Below, piece after piece: positions 16,832 through 25,156 of a stretch of DNA of 64,000 bases. Positions within the stretch are counted from its first letter, which is position 1. Each line of letters opens with the position of its first letter. The stretch covers positions 930,001 through 994,000 of the forward strand of contig NZ_CP017113.1 in the NCBI RefSeq assembly GCF_001720465.1, given 5' to 3'. The notes beneath the pieces were generated by a model. The model had not been told where the DNA came from. It saw only the letters and a list, made by a program, of their open reading frames with translations, and did no database searches. A program made the position numbers and the translations under genes. This DNA comes from Porphyrobacter sp. LM 6. Lineage in GTDB: Bacteria; Pseudomonadota; Alphaproteobacteria; Sphingomonadales; Sphingomonadaceae.

Positions 16832-17473
16832 ATGAATCATCCGCCCTTTGCCGTGACCGTCGATCTGGTGCTGATGACCGTGATCGGCGAGCAGCTGATG
16901 GTGCTGCTGCAACGCCGCGCCGCCGAACCCTTTGCGGATGCGTTGGCGCTGCCGGGCGGGTTTGTGAGGATCGACGAGCCGCTTGATGCCGCCGCGCGGC
17001 GGGTGCTGGCCGACAAGGCCGGGTTCGCCGCCGGCGAAGGCGGCTGGCTCGAACAGCTCTACACCTTCGGCGATCCGTCGCGCGATCCGCGCATGCGCAC
17101 GGTCAGCGTCGCCTATTTCGCGCTGCTTCCCGCGGCGCGGCTGATGGCGGCGGTGGCCGCGCAAGCCGATCTGACGCTCGGCCCGGTCATCGATCTGCCC
17201 GACCCGCTCGCTTTCGATCACGCCGCGATTATCGCCGCCGCGCACGCCCGGTTGAAGGGCAAGCTCGATTACGTGCCGCTCGCGCTTGCGCTGCTGCCCG
17301 AGCTGTTCACGCTGCGCGATCTCCAGGCTGTGCACGAGGCGATCATGGGCGTGAGCTTCAACAAGCCCGCCTTCCGCCGCCGGATGATCGACACCGGCTG
17401 GATCGCAGCGACCGGCGAGCGCGAGACCGAAACGAACTTCCGCCCGGCCGAGCTTTACCGCCGCAAGCTCTAG
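16832..17473 (+). CDS. nrtR: NrtR family transcriptional regulator of NAD metabolism
   Basis: A 213-aa protein. Residues 1-140 form a Nudix fold, but the catalytic REUXEE is replaced by RRVLADK (after GGFVRIDEPLDAAA), so hydrolysis should be lost, as is usual in NrtR. Residues 145-213 form a winged-helix domain (LFTLRDLQAVHEAI, FNKPAFRRRMIDTGWI). NrtR repressors bind ADP-ribose as a signal of NAD turnover and leave the operator. Its position, divergent from nadM-nadV, fits this. The last codon and stop share a CTAG with the convergent carboxylase gene. Confidence 0.9.
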   Translation: MNHPPFAVTVDLVLMTVIGEQLMVLLQRRAAEPFADALALPGGFVRIDEPLDAAARRVLADKAGFAAGEGGWLEQLYTFGDPSRDPRMRTVSVAYFALLPAARLMAAVAAQADLTLGPVIDLPDPLAFDHAAIIAAAHARLKGKLDYVPLALALLPELFTLRDLQAVHEAIMGVSFNKPAFRRRMIDTGWIAATGERETETNFRPAELYRRKL

Positions 17474-19026
17474 GCCTGATCCGCCTCCAGCCGCCGCCAC
17501 GCCAGCCCCGCAAACTCGCACAGCAAGGGCCGCGTGTCGCGCGGGTCGATGATGTCCTCGACGTTGAAGCGCTCGGCAGAACGGAACGGCGAGGTGACTT
17601 TCGCCAGCCGCGCCCGGATATCCTCCAGCAGCGCCGCCGGATCGTCCGAAGCCTCCAGCTCGGATTTGTAGGCGACCTCCAGCCCGCCCGCGATTGGCAG
17701 GCTCCCCCAGTCGCCGCTCGGCCAGCAATAGCGGTATTGATACCGCTCGGCATTGCTCATCGCGCTTCCGGCGATGCCATAGGCGCGGCGCAGCACGATG
17801 GACGCGAGCGGCACGGTGGCGCGGTAGATCGCGTTCATGGCGTTGACGCCGTAGCGGATCGTCCCTGCCATTTCCGCCTCGCGCCCGATCATGAAGCCGG
17901 GGTTGTCGACGAGGTGGACGATCGGCAGCCGGAACTGATCGGCGAGGCGGACGAAGCGTTCGACCTTCTCGCTGGTCTTCGCCTCCCACGATCCGCCGAG
18001 GTAGCTCGGATCGCTGGCGATGACGCACACCGGCCAGCCATCCAATCGCGCCAGCGCGGTGATCGCCGCGCGCCCCCAGTGCTTGCCGATCTCGAACACC
18101 GTGCCGCTGTCGAACACCATCTCCATGCAGCGGCGCATCGAATAGACCTGCTTCGGGTCACGCGGGACGAGGCTGAGCAGCGCCTCTTCCTTGCGGTGGA
18201 CGGGATCGGTGCAGAGCGAGCGGCGGGCGGGCTGGCCGACATATTCGGGCATGAAGCTGAGGAAATGCCGCGCGCGGGCGAAGGCCTCGGCCTCGCTGGC
18301 GACCTCGTCATCGACCACCCCGTTGCGGGTGTGGATCTCCGACCCGCCGAGCCGCTCCTTGGCTTCCTCGTGGCTGGTGGAGCCGTCCTTATAGGCCTCG
18401 CCCAGCCCATCGACCACGGCGGGGCCAGCGGCGAAGATCTGGCTGAGGCCTTTCACCATGATCGAATAGTGGCTCGCTACCGTGCGCGCCGCGCCGAGAC
18501 CTGCGGTGGGGCCAAGCGCCAGCGCCACCACCGGCACGGTGTCGAGATTGGTCACCACATCGCCCCAGCCGGGCACGGCGGGAATATAGGTCGCGCCGAT
18601 CTGTTCGAGCGTCTTGACCGAGCCGCCGCCGCCGGTGCCGTCGATCATGCGGATGATCGGCATCTTCAATTGATGCGCCATCATCTCGGCCTGCACCATC
18701 TTGCGCGCAATCCCCGCATCCGCCGCGCCGCCGCGGATGGTGAAGTCGTCGGCGGTGGCGACGACAGGGCGGCCGTTGATCAGCGCCTTGCCGAACAGGA
18801 AGGGGGCGGGGGTTACGCTTTGGAGGTCGCCATTCGCGTCATACTTGGCGCTGCCCGCAATCTTGCCGATCTCGCGGAAGCTTCCTTCGTCGCACAAGGC
18901 CGCAAGCCGCGCGCGGGCGTCCATCTTCCCGCGCCCATGCTGGCGCGCCACCTTGTCCGCGCCGCCCATCTGTTCGGCCAGCGCCTCGCGTTGGCGCAGT
19001 TCTTCGAGTTCCTTGGCCCAGGTCAT
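17470..19026 (-). CDS. acyl-CoA carboxylase, carboxyltransferase (beta) subunit
   Basis: A 518-aa subunit of the PCC/MCC type. Two crotonase-like halves are visible: the N-terminal half contains DGTGGGGSVKTLEQIGATYI and the C-terminal half has VDNPGFMIGREAEMAG and AYGIAGSAMS. It transfers CO2 from biotin to an acyl-CoA. The start at 19026 has GGGAGAGG upstream. The biotin-carrying partner lies upstream on the same strand, separated by a palindromic repeat. Propionyl-, methylcrotonyl- or geranyl-CoA specificity cannot be decided; no leucine-catabolism genes are nearby. The stop overlaps that of nrtR by four bases. Confidence 0.9.
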   Translation of the reverse strand: MTWAKELEELRQREALAEQMGGADKVARQHGRGKMDARARLAALCDEGSFREIGKIAGSAKYDANGDLQSVTPAPFLFGKALINGRPVVATADDFTIRGGAADAGIARKMVQAEMMAHQLKMPIIRMIDGTGGGGSVKTLEQIGATYIPAVPGWGDVVTNLDTVPVVALALGPTAGLGAARTVASHYSIMVKGLSQIFAAGPAVVDGLGEAYKDGSTSHEEAKERLGGSEIHTRNGVVDDEVASEAEAFARARHFLSFMPEYVGQPARRSLCTDPVHRKEEALLSLVPRDPKQVYSMRRCMEMVFDSGTVFEIGKHWGRAAITALARLDGWPVCVIASDPSYLGGSWEAKTSEKVERFVRLADQFRLPIVHLVDNPGFMIGREAEMAGTIRYGVNAMNAIYRATVPLASIVLRRAYGIAGSAMSNAERYQYRYCWPSGDWGSLPIAGGLEVAYKSELEASDDPAALLEDIRARLAKVTSPFRSAERFNVEDIIDPRDTRPLLCEFAGLAWRRLEADQA

Positions 19027-19060
19027 TCCCTCTCCCTTCAGGCGCAAACCTAAGCCATTC

Positions 19061-19140
19061 GTCATCCCAGCGAAAGCTGGGACCTAGTGCGGCAAGCACC
19101 GCACCAACAGGCCCTAGGCCCCAGCTTTCGCTGGGGTGAC
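19061..19140. repeat. paired palindromic repeat with GAAA-loop hairpins
   Basis: Two 27-nt inverted arms, 19061-19087 and 19114-19140. Each contains CCCAGC-GAAA-GCTGGG or its complement, a 6-bp stem with a GNRA-type tetraloop, so each arm can also fold alone. It sits between the two carboxylase subunit genes, within their presumed transcript, and could affect mRNA stability or their relative expression. Confidence 0.85.
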
Positions 19141-19143
19141 GGG

Positions 19144-21039
19144 TTACTCTTCGGAAGCCGCAGGCACCACGCGGCACAGCACCGCCTCGACCTGCACCTG
19201 CCCACCCGCGCTGACGGTCAGCCCCTCGACCACCCCGTCGAAGGGCGCGGCAAGAGCGTGTTCCATCTTCATCGCCTCGAGCACCATCAGCCGCTGCCCG
19301 GCGGTGACGGCCTGACCCTCGGCAACATCGACCGCGATGACCTTGCCCGGCATCGGCGCGATAATCGCGCCATCGGCGGCGGAGGCTTGGCCGGTGCCGT
19401 CGTGGCGCGGAACCGTTACAGCGTATGTTTGTCCGAATTCGTTGACCAAAGCGAGATGCCGCATCGGTTCGTCTGTTCGCCTGCCCGATGGAACATCATG
19501 ATCCAAAGGCGCAGTCGTAAGCTGGCCATCGACCATAACATGCGCGCTTCGTCGTCTCTCGGCGTTCGCTCTAAAGCCGTGCAACCCGCCGTTCCACGGT
19601 TCGTCCTCCCAGTTATTGCTATTCCACTGGAGGACATGGAGCGCTTCACCCAATGCCTCCTGCGAGGGTATGGCGGGTGGGATCAGTTCTGCGCCTTTGC
19701 GCTCAATGAAGCTCGTTTCGATGCTACCCGACCTGAAGTCGCCATCGTTCGCAGCGCGATAAAGGAAGCCTGCATTCGAACGGATAGGCCAGACATTAAT
19801 GTCAGCCAGCGTTTCGAGAAGTGAATCGATGGCGGCGAGGCGGTTTGCTTCATGGACAACGAGCTTGGCAATCATCGGATCGTAGAAGGGAGAGACGGTA
19901 TCGCCTTCCGCAACGCCCGTATCTACCCGGGCGCCCGCCGCGCGACGAGTAAAACATTCCAACCGCCCCGTGCTCGGCAGAAACCCCTTCGCCGGATCCT
20001 CCGCATAAAGCCGCGCCTCGATGGCATGGCCGTTGATCGACAGCTCCTCCTGCCGCTTGGGCAGCGGCTCGCCGCTCGCGACGCGCAGCTGCCATTCGAC
20101 CAGATCGACGCCGGTGATCTCCTCGGTCACGGGATGTTCCACCTGAAGCCGGGTGTTCATCTCCATGAAGAAGATGCGGTCCGCGCGCAGGCCCTCGGAC
20201 GCATCGGCGATGAATTCGATCGTGCCCGCGCCCTCGTAATCGACTGCCTTGGCGGCGCGCACGGCGGCGGCGCAGATAGCCTCGCGGGTGGCGGCGTCCA
20301 TGCCGGGGGCGGGGGCTTCCTCGATGACCTTCTGGTGGCGGCGCTGGAGCGAGCAGTCGCGCTCGAACAGGTGGACGACGTTGCCGTGGGCATCGCCGAA
20401 CACCTGCACCTCGATATGGCGGGGCGAGGTGATCCACTTCTCCAAGAGCACCTCGTCATTGCCGAAGGAGGCCTTGGCCTCGCGGCGGCAGGATTCGAGC
20501 GCAGCGGCGAAATCGGCAGGCGCATCGACCTTGCGCATCCCCTTGCCGCCGCCGCCCGCGACCGCCTTGATGAGGACGGGGTAGCCGATGGCCTCGGCCT
20601 CTGCGGTGAGGCGCTCCACCGACTGGTCCGCGCCGTCATAACCCGGCGTCACCGGCACGCCCGCGGCGCGCATCAGCTGCTTGGCCGCATCCTTCAGACC
20701 CATCGCGCGGATGCTGGCGGGCTTGGGGCCGACCCAGATCAGGCCCGCATCGATCACCGCCTGCGCGAAGTCGGCGTTCTCGGACAGGAACCCATAGCCC
20801 GGATGGATTGCATCCGCGCCGGTCGCTTGCGCTGCCGCGATGATCTTCGCGCCCACCAGATAGCTTTCGGCCGCAGGCGAGGGGCCGATATGCACCGACT
20901 CGTCAGCCGAGCGCACGTGCAGCGCCTTGGCATCGGCATCGGAATAGACCGCGACCGTCGCCACGCCCATCGCGCGCGCGGTGCGCATGATCCGGCAGGC
21001 GATCTCGCCGCGATTGGCGATCAGGAGTTTGGTGATCAT
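19144..21039 (-). CDS. acyl-CoA carboxylase, biotin carboxylase/carrier (alpha) subunit
   Basis: A 631-aa protein. Residues 1-450 are biotin carboxylase: ITKLLIANRGEIACRIMRTA at the start, the glycine-rich ATP loop KAVAGGGGKGMR, and the MNTRLQVEHPVTE motif. A linker domain follows, then a biotin carrier with EAMKMEH, Lys591 being the biotinylation site. It overlaps the SnoaL-like gene by ATGA, so the two are coupled. The stretch at about 19430-19870, encoding the linker, has many A/T-ending codons and rare AGA/CGA arginines, unlike the rest of the gene; this suggests a recombined segment. Confidence 0.93.
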   Translation of the reverse strand: MITKLLIANRGEIACRIMRTARAMGVATVAVYSDADAKALHVRSADESVHIGPSPAAESYLVGAKIIAAAQATGADAIHPGYGFLSENADFAQAVIDAGLIWVGPKPASIRAMGLKDAAKQLMRAAGVPVTPGYDGADQSVERLTAEAEAIGYPVLIKAVAGGGGKGMRKVDAPADFAAALESCRREAKASFGNDEVLLEKWITSPRHIEVQVFGDAHGNVVHLFERDCSLQRRHQKVIEEAPAPGMDAATREAICAAAVRAAKAVDYEGAGTIEFIADASEGLRADRIFFMEMNTRLQVEHPVTEEITGVDLVEWQLRVASGEPLPKRQEELSINGHAIEARLYAEDPAKGFLPSTGRLECFTRRAAGARVDTGVAEGDTVSPFYDPMIAKLVVHEANRLAAIDSLLETLADINVWPIRSNAGFLYRAANDGDFRSGSIETSFIERKGAELIPPAIPSQEALGEALHVLQWNSNNWEDEPWNGGLHGFRANAERRRSAHVMVDGQLTTAPLDHDVPSGRRTDEPMRHLALVNEFGQTYAVTVPRHDGTGQASAADGAIIAPMPGKVIAVDVAEGQAVTAGQRLMVLEAMKMEHALAAPFDGVVEGLTVSAGGQVQVEAVLCRVVPAASEE

Positions 21040-21509
21040 TGCGCCGCTCCGCACGAGGAGGTGAGGTGGCTGTAGGTGATGGTCGCGATCTTCCACGCGC
21101 CATCGATCCGCATCAGCGTGAAGATGTCGACCCCGCAATGGCTGCGCTTGCCGTCGATAAAGAAGTCGAAATCGGCGCGGACGGTTGCGACGGGGCCATC
21201 GACGGTCACGACTTCGCCGTGCAGCGGCTCGGCGACGGGCACGGGGATGCTGGCGATCGAGGCGATGGCTTCGCTCAAGGGCGCGAGTTCGACATGGTCG
21301 GCTCCGTCGCGCTCTTCGACCATGGCGAGCAGACCCGGTTCGGTAACCTGCGCCTCCATCGCGGCGGCATCTCTGGCGGCAAGGCCGCGCATGAAGGCCT
21401 CGACCGTGGCGAGCACGGCGGTTTCTTCGGGAGTGCGCGCGGGCGCAGGTTCGGCGGCGAGCGGCGCGGCGGCGAGGAACGCGGCGGCTATTGCGAAAAT
21501 GGCTTTCAT
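21036..21509 (-). CDS. secreted SnoaL/DUF4440-like protein
   Basis: A 157-aa protein. MKAIFAIAAAFLAAAPLAAE is a signal peptide, and translation from 21509 avoids an unlikely N-terminal extension. The mature part looks like an NTF2-like cone fold: ETAVLATVEAFMRGLAARDA at the start and WKIATITYSHLTS at the end. Such domains act as small-ligand binding or isomerase folds; no catalytic call can be made. It shares ATGA with the carboxylase alpha gene. Why a periplasmic protein is coupled to a cytoplasmic carboxylase is unclear. Confidence 0.75.
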   Translation of the reverse strand: MKAIFAIAAAFLAAAPLAAEPAPARTPEETAVLATVEAFMRGLAARDAAAMEAQVTEPGLLAMVEERDGADHVELAPLSEAIASIASIPVPVAEPLHGEVVTVDGPVATVRADFDFFIDGKRSHCGVDIFTLMRIDGAWKIATITYSHLTSSCGAAQ

Positions 21510-21563
21510 GCCAGTGGGATTAGCCCGACTTGGTTGCAAAGGAAACCGTCTCACATTCCCCCC

Positions 21564-21640
21564 GTCCCGGACTTGATCCGGGACCCAGCTCCCTTTCCCC
21601 TCGCTCCGAGAAGCGGGGCCCCGGGTCAGGCCCGGGGCGG
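21564..21640. repeat. GC-rich palindromic repeat, copy A of three
   Basis: The left arm GTCCCGGACTTGATCCGGGA (from 21564) and the right arm CCCCGGGTCAGGCCCGGGGC (from 21617) are inverted relatives and each can fold alone. Copies B (53541-53620) and C (54803-54879) have the same layout. The crtB stop codon (21626-21628) lies inside the right arm. Confidence 0.88.
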
Positions 21641-22591
21641 AGAAGGAGGGCGATAGTCCGCAATCCCCCAGTCAATCCCGCCCTTGGGCATCTTCTCGCG
21701 GTTGATCACCGCCGAGAGGAACGCCCGCACGCCGTAGAGCGCCTTCTCGCCCCTCGGCACATAGGTGCGGGTGTTCCATGCATCGGCCCCGCGCGCGCGC
21801 ACCTTGCGCCCGATCGCGCCGTAGATGCGCGCAGCCGAGAGCACTGCCCAGCGGCTGCGGAAGGGCAGCTTCGCCGCCCCCACGCGCGCCGCCGCCTCGT
21901 GCTTTTCCACCAGCGCCACCAGCCGCGCTGCCATTTCGGCGAGCTCCTTGCGGTGGTGCGGCTTGGTGTGCTGGCCGGGCTCGATATCCTGTTCGACCAG
22001 CCAGATTTCCGGCAGGTAACACCGCCCCGCCGCATCATCCTCGACGATATCGCGCGCGATGTTCGAAAGCTGGAAGGCAAGGCCGAGATCGTTCGCGCGG
22101 TCGAGCGTTTCCTGGTCGTCGGGCGAGACGCCCATCACCACCGCCATCATCACGCCGACCGCGCCTGCCACGTGGTAGCAATAGCGCAGCATGTCGGCCT
22201 CGGTGCGCGGGCGCCAGTCTTCGGCGTCGAGCTGGAAGCCGGCGATCACGTCCTCGGCCATCTGCGGGGTAAGGCCCACTTCACGCGCCACCACGCCCAA
22301 GGCATCGAAAGCCGGATCGCCGGTCGGCTTGCCTTCGAAGGCGAGCGCGGTGAGGCGGCGGATCAGCGCGAGCCGCTGGCCGAGATCGGACTGGTCGCCC
22401 AGCACCCCGCCCATGTCCTGATTGTCGGCAATGTCATCGGCGCGGCGGCACCAGGCATAGAGCAGCCACGCGCGTTCGCGGGTGGCATTGTCGAACAGCT
22501 GCGAGGCGGCGGAAAAGCTCTGCGAGCCCTTCTTGATCGTCAGGCGGGCGTGTTCGACCAAAGCCGCGCGGGTTGCTGCATCGACGGCCAT
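21626..22591 (-). CDS. crtB: phytoene synthase
   Basis: A 321-aa squalene/phytoene synthase. Aspartate-rich motifs are seen: AWCRRADDIADNQD (first Mg2+ site) and LSNIARDIVEDDAAGRCYLP (second). It condenses two geranylgeranyl-PP molecules to 15-cis-phytoene, the first carotenoid step. The start at 22591 is the ATG before MAVDAATRAALVEHA. It lies 11 nt after the LOG gene in the crtY-crtI cluster. The last residues (PPSPPRA) are encoded by a dispersed palindromic repeat, so the native C-terminus may have been altered. Confidence 0.95.
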   Translation of the reverse strand: MAVDAATRAALVEHARLTIKKGSQSFSAASQLFDNATRERAWLLYAWCRRADDIADNQDMGGVLGDQSDLGQRLALIRRLTALAFEGKPTGDPAFDALGVVAREVGLTPQMAEDVIAGFQLDAEDWRPRTEADMLRYCYHVAGAVGVMMAVVMGVSPDDQETLDRANDLGLAFQLSNIARDIVEDDAAGRCYLPEIWLVEQDIEPGQHTKPHHRKELAEMAARLVALVEKHEAAARVGAAKLPFRSRWAVLSAARIYGAIGRKVRARGADAWNTRTYVPRGEKALYGVRAFLSAVINREKMPKGGIDWGIADYRPPSPPRA

Positions 22592-22602
22592 TGCGCGGGA
22601 CC

Positions 22603-23184
22603 CTACAGCTCCTCGGCCTTCATGTGGAAGATAGGGGTGTGGGGCACATAGGCCTCCATCTTGGCGAGCAGTTCGGCGCAGGTATCGGCCGCGATCAGGA
22701 TGTTCTGGTGCGCGGGGCGGACGAAGCCGACTTCGGCCATCTTGGCGTTGAAGGCGAGCAGGTGGTCGTAGAAGCCGAAGGCGTTGAGCAGGCCGACGGG
22801 CTTGGTGTGATAGCCGAGCTGCGACCAGCTCATCGCCTCCCACAGCTCGTCCATCGTGCCGACCCCGCCGGGGATGGTGACGAAGCCATCGGAAAGGTCG
22901 GTGAAGCGTTGCTTGCGTTCGTGCATGCCCGAGACGGTGACGAGTTCGTCGCAATCGTGGTTGGCGACTTCGGCCTTCACCAGATGCTCGGGGATGATGC
23001 CGATGACCTCGCCGCCCGCTTCCTTGGCCCCGCGCGCAACCGCGCCCATGAGGCCAAGCTTGCCCCCGCCATAGACGAGGCCGATGCCGCGCTGGGCCAG
23101 CTCCGCGCCGACCTCATAGGCCAGTTCGATATAGCGCGGATCTTCGGGCGAGGCCGAACCGCAATAGACGGCGAGACGTTTCAT
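22603..23184 (-). CDS. LOG family protein (TIGR00730, putative nucleotide phosphoribohydrolase)
   Basis: A 193-aa Rossmann protein. GGGKLGLMGAVA and PGGVGTMDELWEAMSW match the conserved LOG motifs that bind and cleave nucleoside 5-monophosphates; plant and some bacterial members release cytokinins. The start at 23184 shares ATGA with the gene upstream; an alternative TTG at 23208 is less likely. It sits inside the carotenoid gene cluster, so it is co-expressed with crtI and crtB. A direct link to carotenoid synthesis is not known to me. Confidence 0.88.
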   Translation of the reverse strand: MKRLAVYCGSASPEDPRYIELAYEVGAELAQRGIGLVYGGGKLGLMGAVARGAKEAGGEVIGIIPEHLVKAEVANHDCDELVTVSGMHERKQRFTDLSDGFVTIPGGVGTMDELWEAMSWSQLGYHTKPVGLLNAFGFYDHLLAFNAKMAEVGFVRPAHQNILIAADTCAELLAKMEAYVPHTPIFHMKAEEL

Positions 23185-23597
23185 TGTGTCTTGATCTCTG
23201 AACTGCAAACCTTGTCGAGCACTGCGCGCATGGGCGAAGCCTCCGGCGCAACCCGGAATTCGCCTTCGGGCAAAGCGGGCATCACCAGCAAGCCCGATTT
23301 ATCCCGCTTCTCGCCCATCGCCATGACATGGCGCCAGGCGTGCCCATCACAATCGACCAGATAGACGCCCCACAATTCACCAACTTCGTGGTGACCGGTG
23401 AACTGCCGCACGAGGATCGTTGCCTTCCGCACCGGATTGCCGAGATAGTCGCTCGACCCAATGCTGGCCGGGTCGAGCAGATAGACATCGCCCGTTTCGG
23501 CGGTGACGATTTCGGACCACGCGGTCTTGTCCTCGGCCAGCACGGCGCCCGAGGCCAGCAGCAGGGCCGAACCGCAAGCGAAAGCAAGGCGTTTCAC
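23181..23597 (-). CDS. small secreted protein of unknown function, within the crt operon
   Basis: A 138-aa protein with GTG start sharing GTGA with crtI. A signal peptide (MKRLAFACGSALLLASGAVL, cut before EDKT) precedes a mature domain with GDVYLLDPASIG and a pair of cysteines, Cys in VDCDGHAW and Cys in DKVCSSE, which could form a disulfide. The pattern of a short beta-rich domain starting with W and a D-P-x-S-I turn weakly recalls surface-adhesin-E-like proteins, but this is not a firm call. It is translationally coupled on both sides. Confidence 0.7.
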   Translation of the reverse strand: MKRLAFACGSALLLASGAVLAEDKTAWSEIVTAETGDVYLLDPASIGSSDYLGNPVRKATILVRQFTGHHEVGELWGVYLVDCDGHAWRHVMAMGEKRDKSGLLVMPALPEGEFRVAPEASPMRAVLDKVCSSEIKTQ

Positions 23598-25156
23598 GCA
23601 CCCACCTTCGCCAGATCCTCCAGCATCAGCCCGGCGGTCGCCTTGGCGCTGCCCACCACGCCGGGGATGCCTGCGCCCGGGTGGGTGCCTGCGCCGACGA
23701 GGTAGTAGTTGTCGATCACGTCATCGCGGTTGTGGCCGCGCAGCCAGGCGCTTTGCCACAGCACGGGTTCGAGGCTGAAGGCGCTGCCCATGTGGGCGTT
23801 GAGATCGGCCTTGAAGTCCTTGGGCGCGTAGCTGAACTTGGTGACGATCCGCGAATGGATGTCGGGGATCAGGCGCCGTTCCAGCTCGTCGAGGATCATC
23901 TTTTCCAGCTTCGGCCCGACCTCGTCCCAATCGAGCGGCATCTTGCCCATGTGGCTGACCGGCACAAGCGCGTAGAACGTGCTCTTGCCTGCCGGGGCCA
24001 TGCTCGGATCGGTCACGGTCGGGTGGTGGAGGTAGATCGCGAAATCTTCCGGCACCACGCCGTTCTTGTAGATGTCGTCGAGCAGGCCTTTGTAGCGCTT
24101 GGCGAACAGGATCATGTGGTGCGGGATGCCGGGCCAGGTGCCCTCCAGCCCGAAATGCACCACGAACAGCGAGGGCGAGTAGCTCTTGCGGTTCAGCGAC
24201 TTCGCCATCTGGCGTCCACGTTCGCTGCCCGACAGCAGGTCCTTGTAGGAATGCATGATATCGGCGTTGGAGGCGACCGCATCGAACCGCTGGCGGAAGC
24301 CGCTCCTGGTTTCGACCTCGGTGGCCTTGGCGCCGAGCGTGTGTACCTGCACCACCGGATCGCCGACGCGCATCGTGCCGCCGAGCCGTTCGAAATGGCG
24401 CACCATGCCCGCGATCAGGCGGTTGGTGCCGCCGCGCGCCCACCATACGCCGCCGTCCTTCTCCAGCTTGTGGATCAGGGCGTAGATCGACGAGGTGTTC
24501 ATCGGGTTGCCGCCCACCAGCAGCGTGTGGAAGCTCAGTGCCTCGCGCAGCTTGGGATGTTCGACATAGCTCGACACCATCGAATAGACCGATCGCCAGG
24601 CCTGTTCCTTGATGAGCGCGGGCGCGGCTTTGAGCATCGACTTGAAATCGAGGAACGGCACGGTGCCGAGCTTCAGATAGCCCTCGCGGTAGACACGTTC
24701 GGAATATTCGAGGAAGCGCGCATAGCCCGCGACATCGGCGGGGTTCAGCTTGGCGATCTCGGCATTGAGGCTCGCCTCGTCGTTCGAGTAGTCGAAGTTG
24801 GTGCCGTCGGGCCAGTTGAGGCGGTAGAAGGGCATGACCTTCATCAGCTCGACATCTTCGGAAATGTCGTGGCCGGTGAGCTGCCAGAGCTCTTCAAGGC
24901 AGGGCGGATCGGTGATCACGGTCGGGCCGCCGTCGAAGGTGAAGCCGTCGCGCTCCCAGAAATAGGCGCGGCCGCCGGGCTTGTCGCGCGCTTCGATCAC
25001 GGTGGTGGCGATGCCGACCGATTGCAGCCGGATGGCAAGTGCCATGCCGCCGAAGCCCGATCCGATCACGCAGGCGCTGCGACCGGCATAGCGTTCGGCA
25101 TTGGCGGGGTGGATTCCTTTTGCACCGGCGGTGTTGATCATCACGTCGGCGTTCAT
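23594..25156 (-). CDS. crtI: phytoene desaturase
   Basis: A 520-aa FAD enzyme. The N-terminal dinucleotide fold is ACVIGSGFGGMALAIRLQ, followed by RDKPGGRAYFWERDGFTFDG. The C-terminal bacterial phytoene-desaturase signature is YLVGAGTHPGAGIPGVVGSA. It desaturates phytoene stepwise, probably to lycopene, at the inner membrane. ATGA overlap with crtY upstream and GTGA overlap with the secreted protein downstream show tight coupling. Length and motifs are normal for the family. Confidence 0.96.
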   Translation of the reverse strand: MNADVMINTAGAKGIHPANAERYAGRSACVIGSGFGGMALAIRLQSVGIATTVIEARDKPGGRAYFWERDGFTFDGGPTVITDPPCLEELWQLTGHDISEDVELMKVMPFYRLNWPDGTNFDYSNDEASLNAEIAKLNPADVAGYARFLEYSERVYREGYLKLGTVPFLDFKSMLKAAPALIKEQAWRSVYSMVSSYVEHPKLREALSFHTLLVGGNPMNTSSIYALIHKLEKDGGVWWARGGTNRLIAGMVRHFERLGGTMRVGDPVVQVHTLGAKATEVETRSGFRQRFDAVASNADIMHSYKDLLSGSERGRQMAKSLNRKSYSPSLFVVHFGLEGTWPGIPHHMILFAKRYKGLLDDIYKNGVVPEDFAIYLHHPTVTDPSMAPAGKSTFYALVPVSHMGKMPLDWDEVGPKLEKMILDELERRLIPDIHSRIVTKFSYAPKDFKADLNAHMGSAFSLEPVLWQSAWLRGHNRDDVIDNYYLVGAGTHPGAGIPGVVGSAKATAGLMLEDLAKVGA

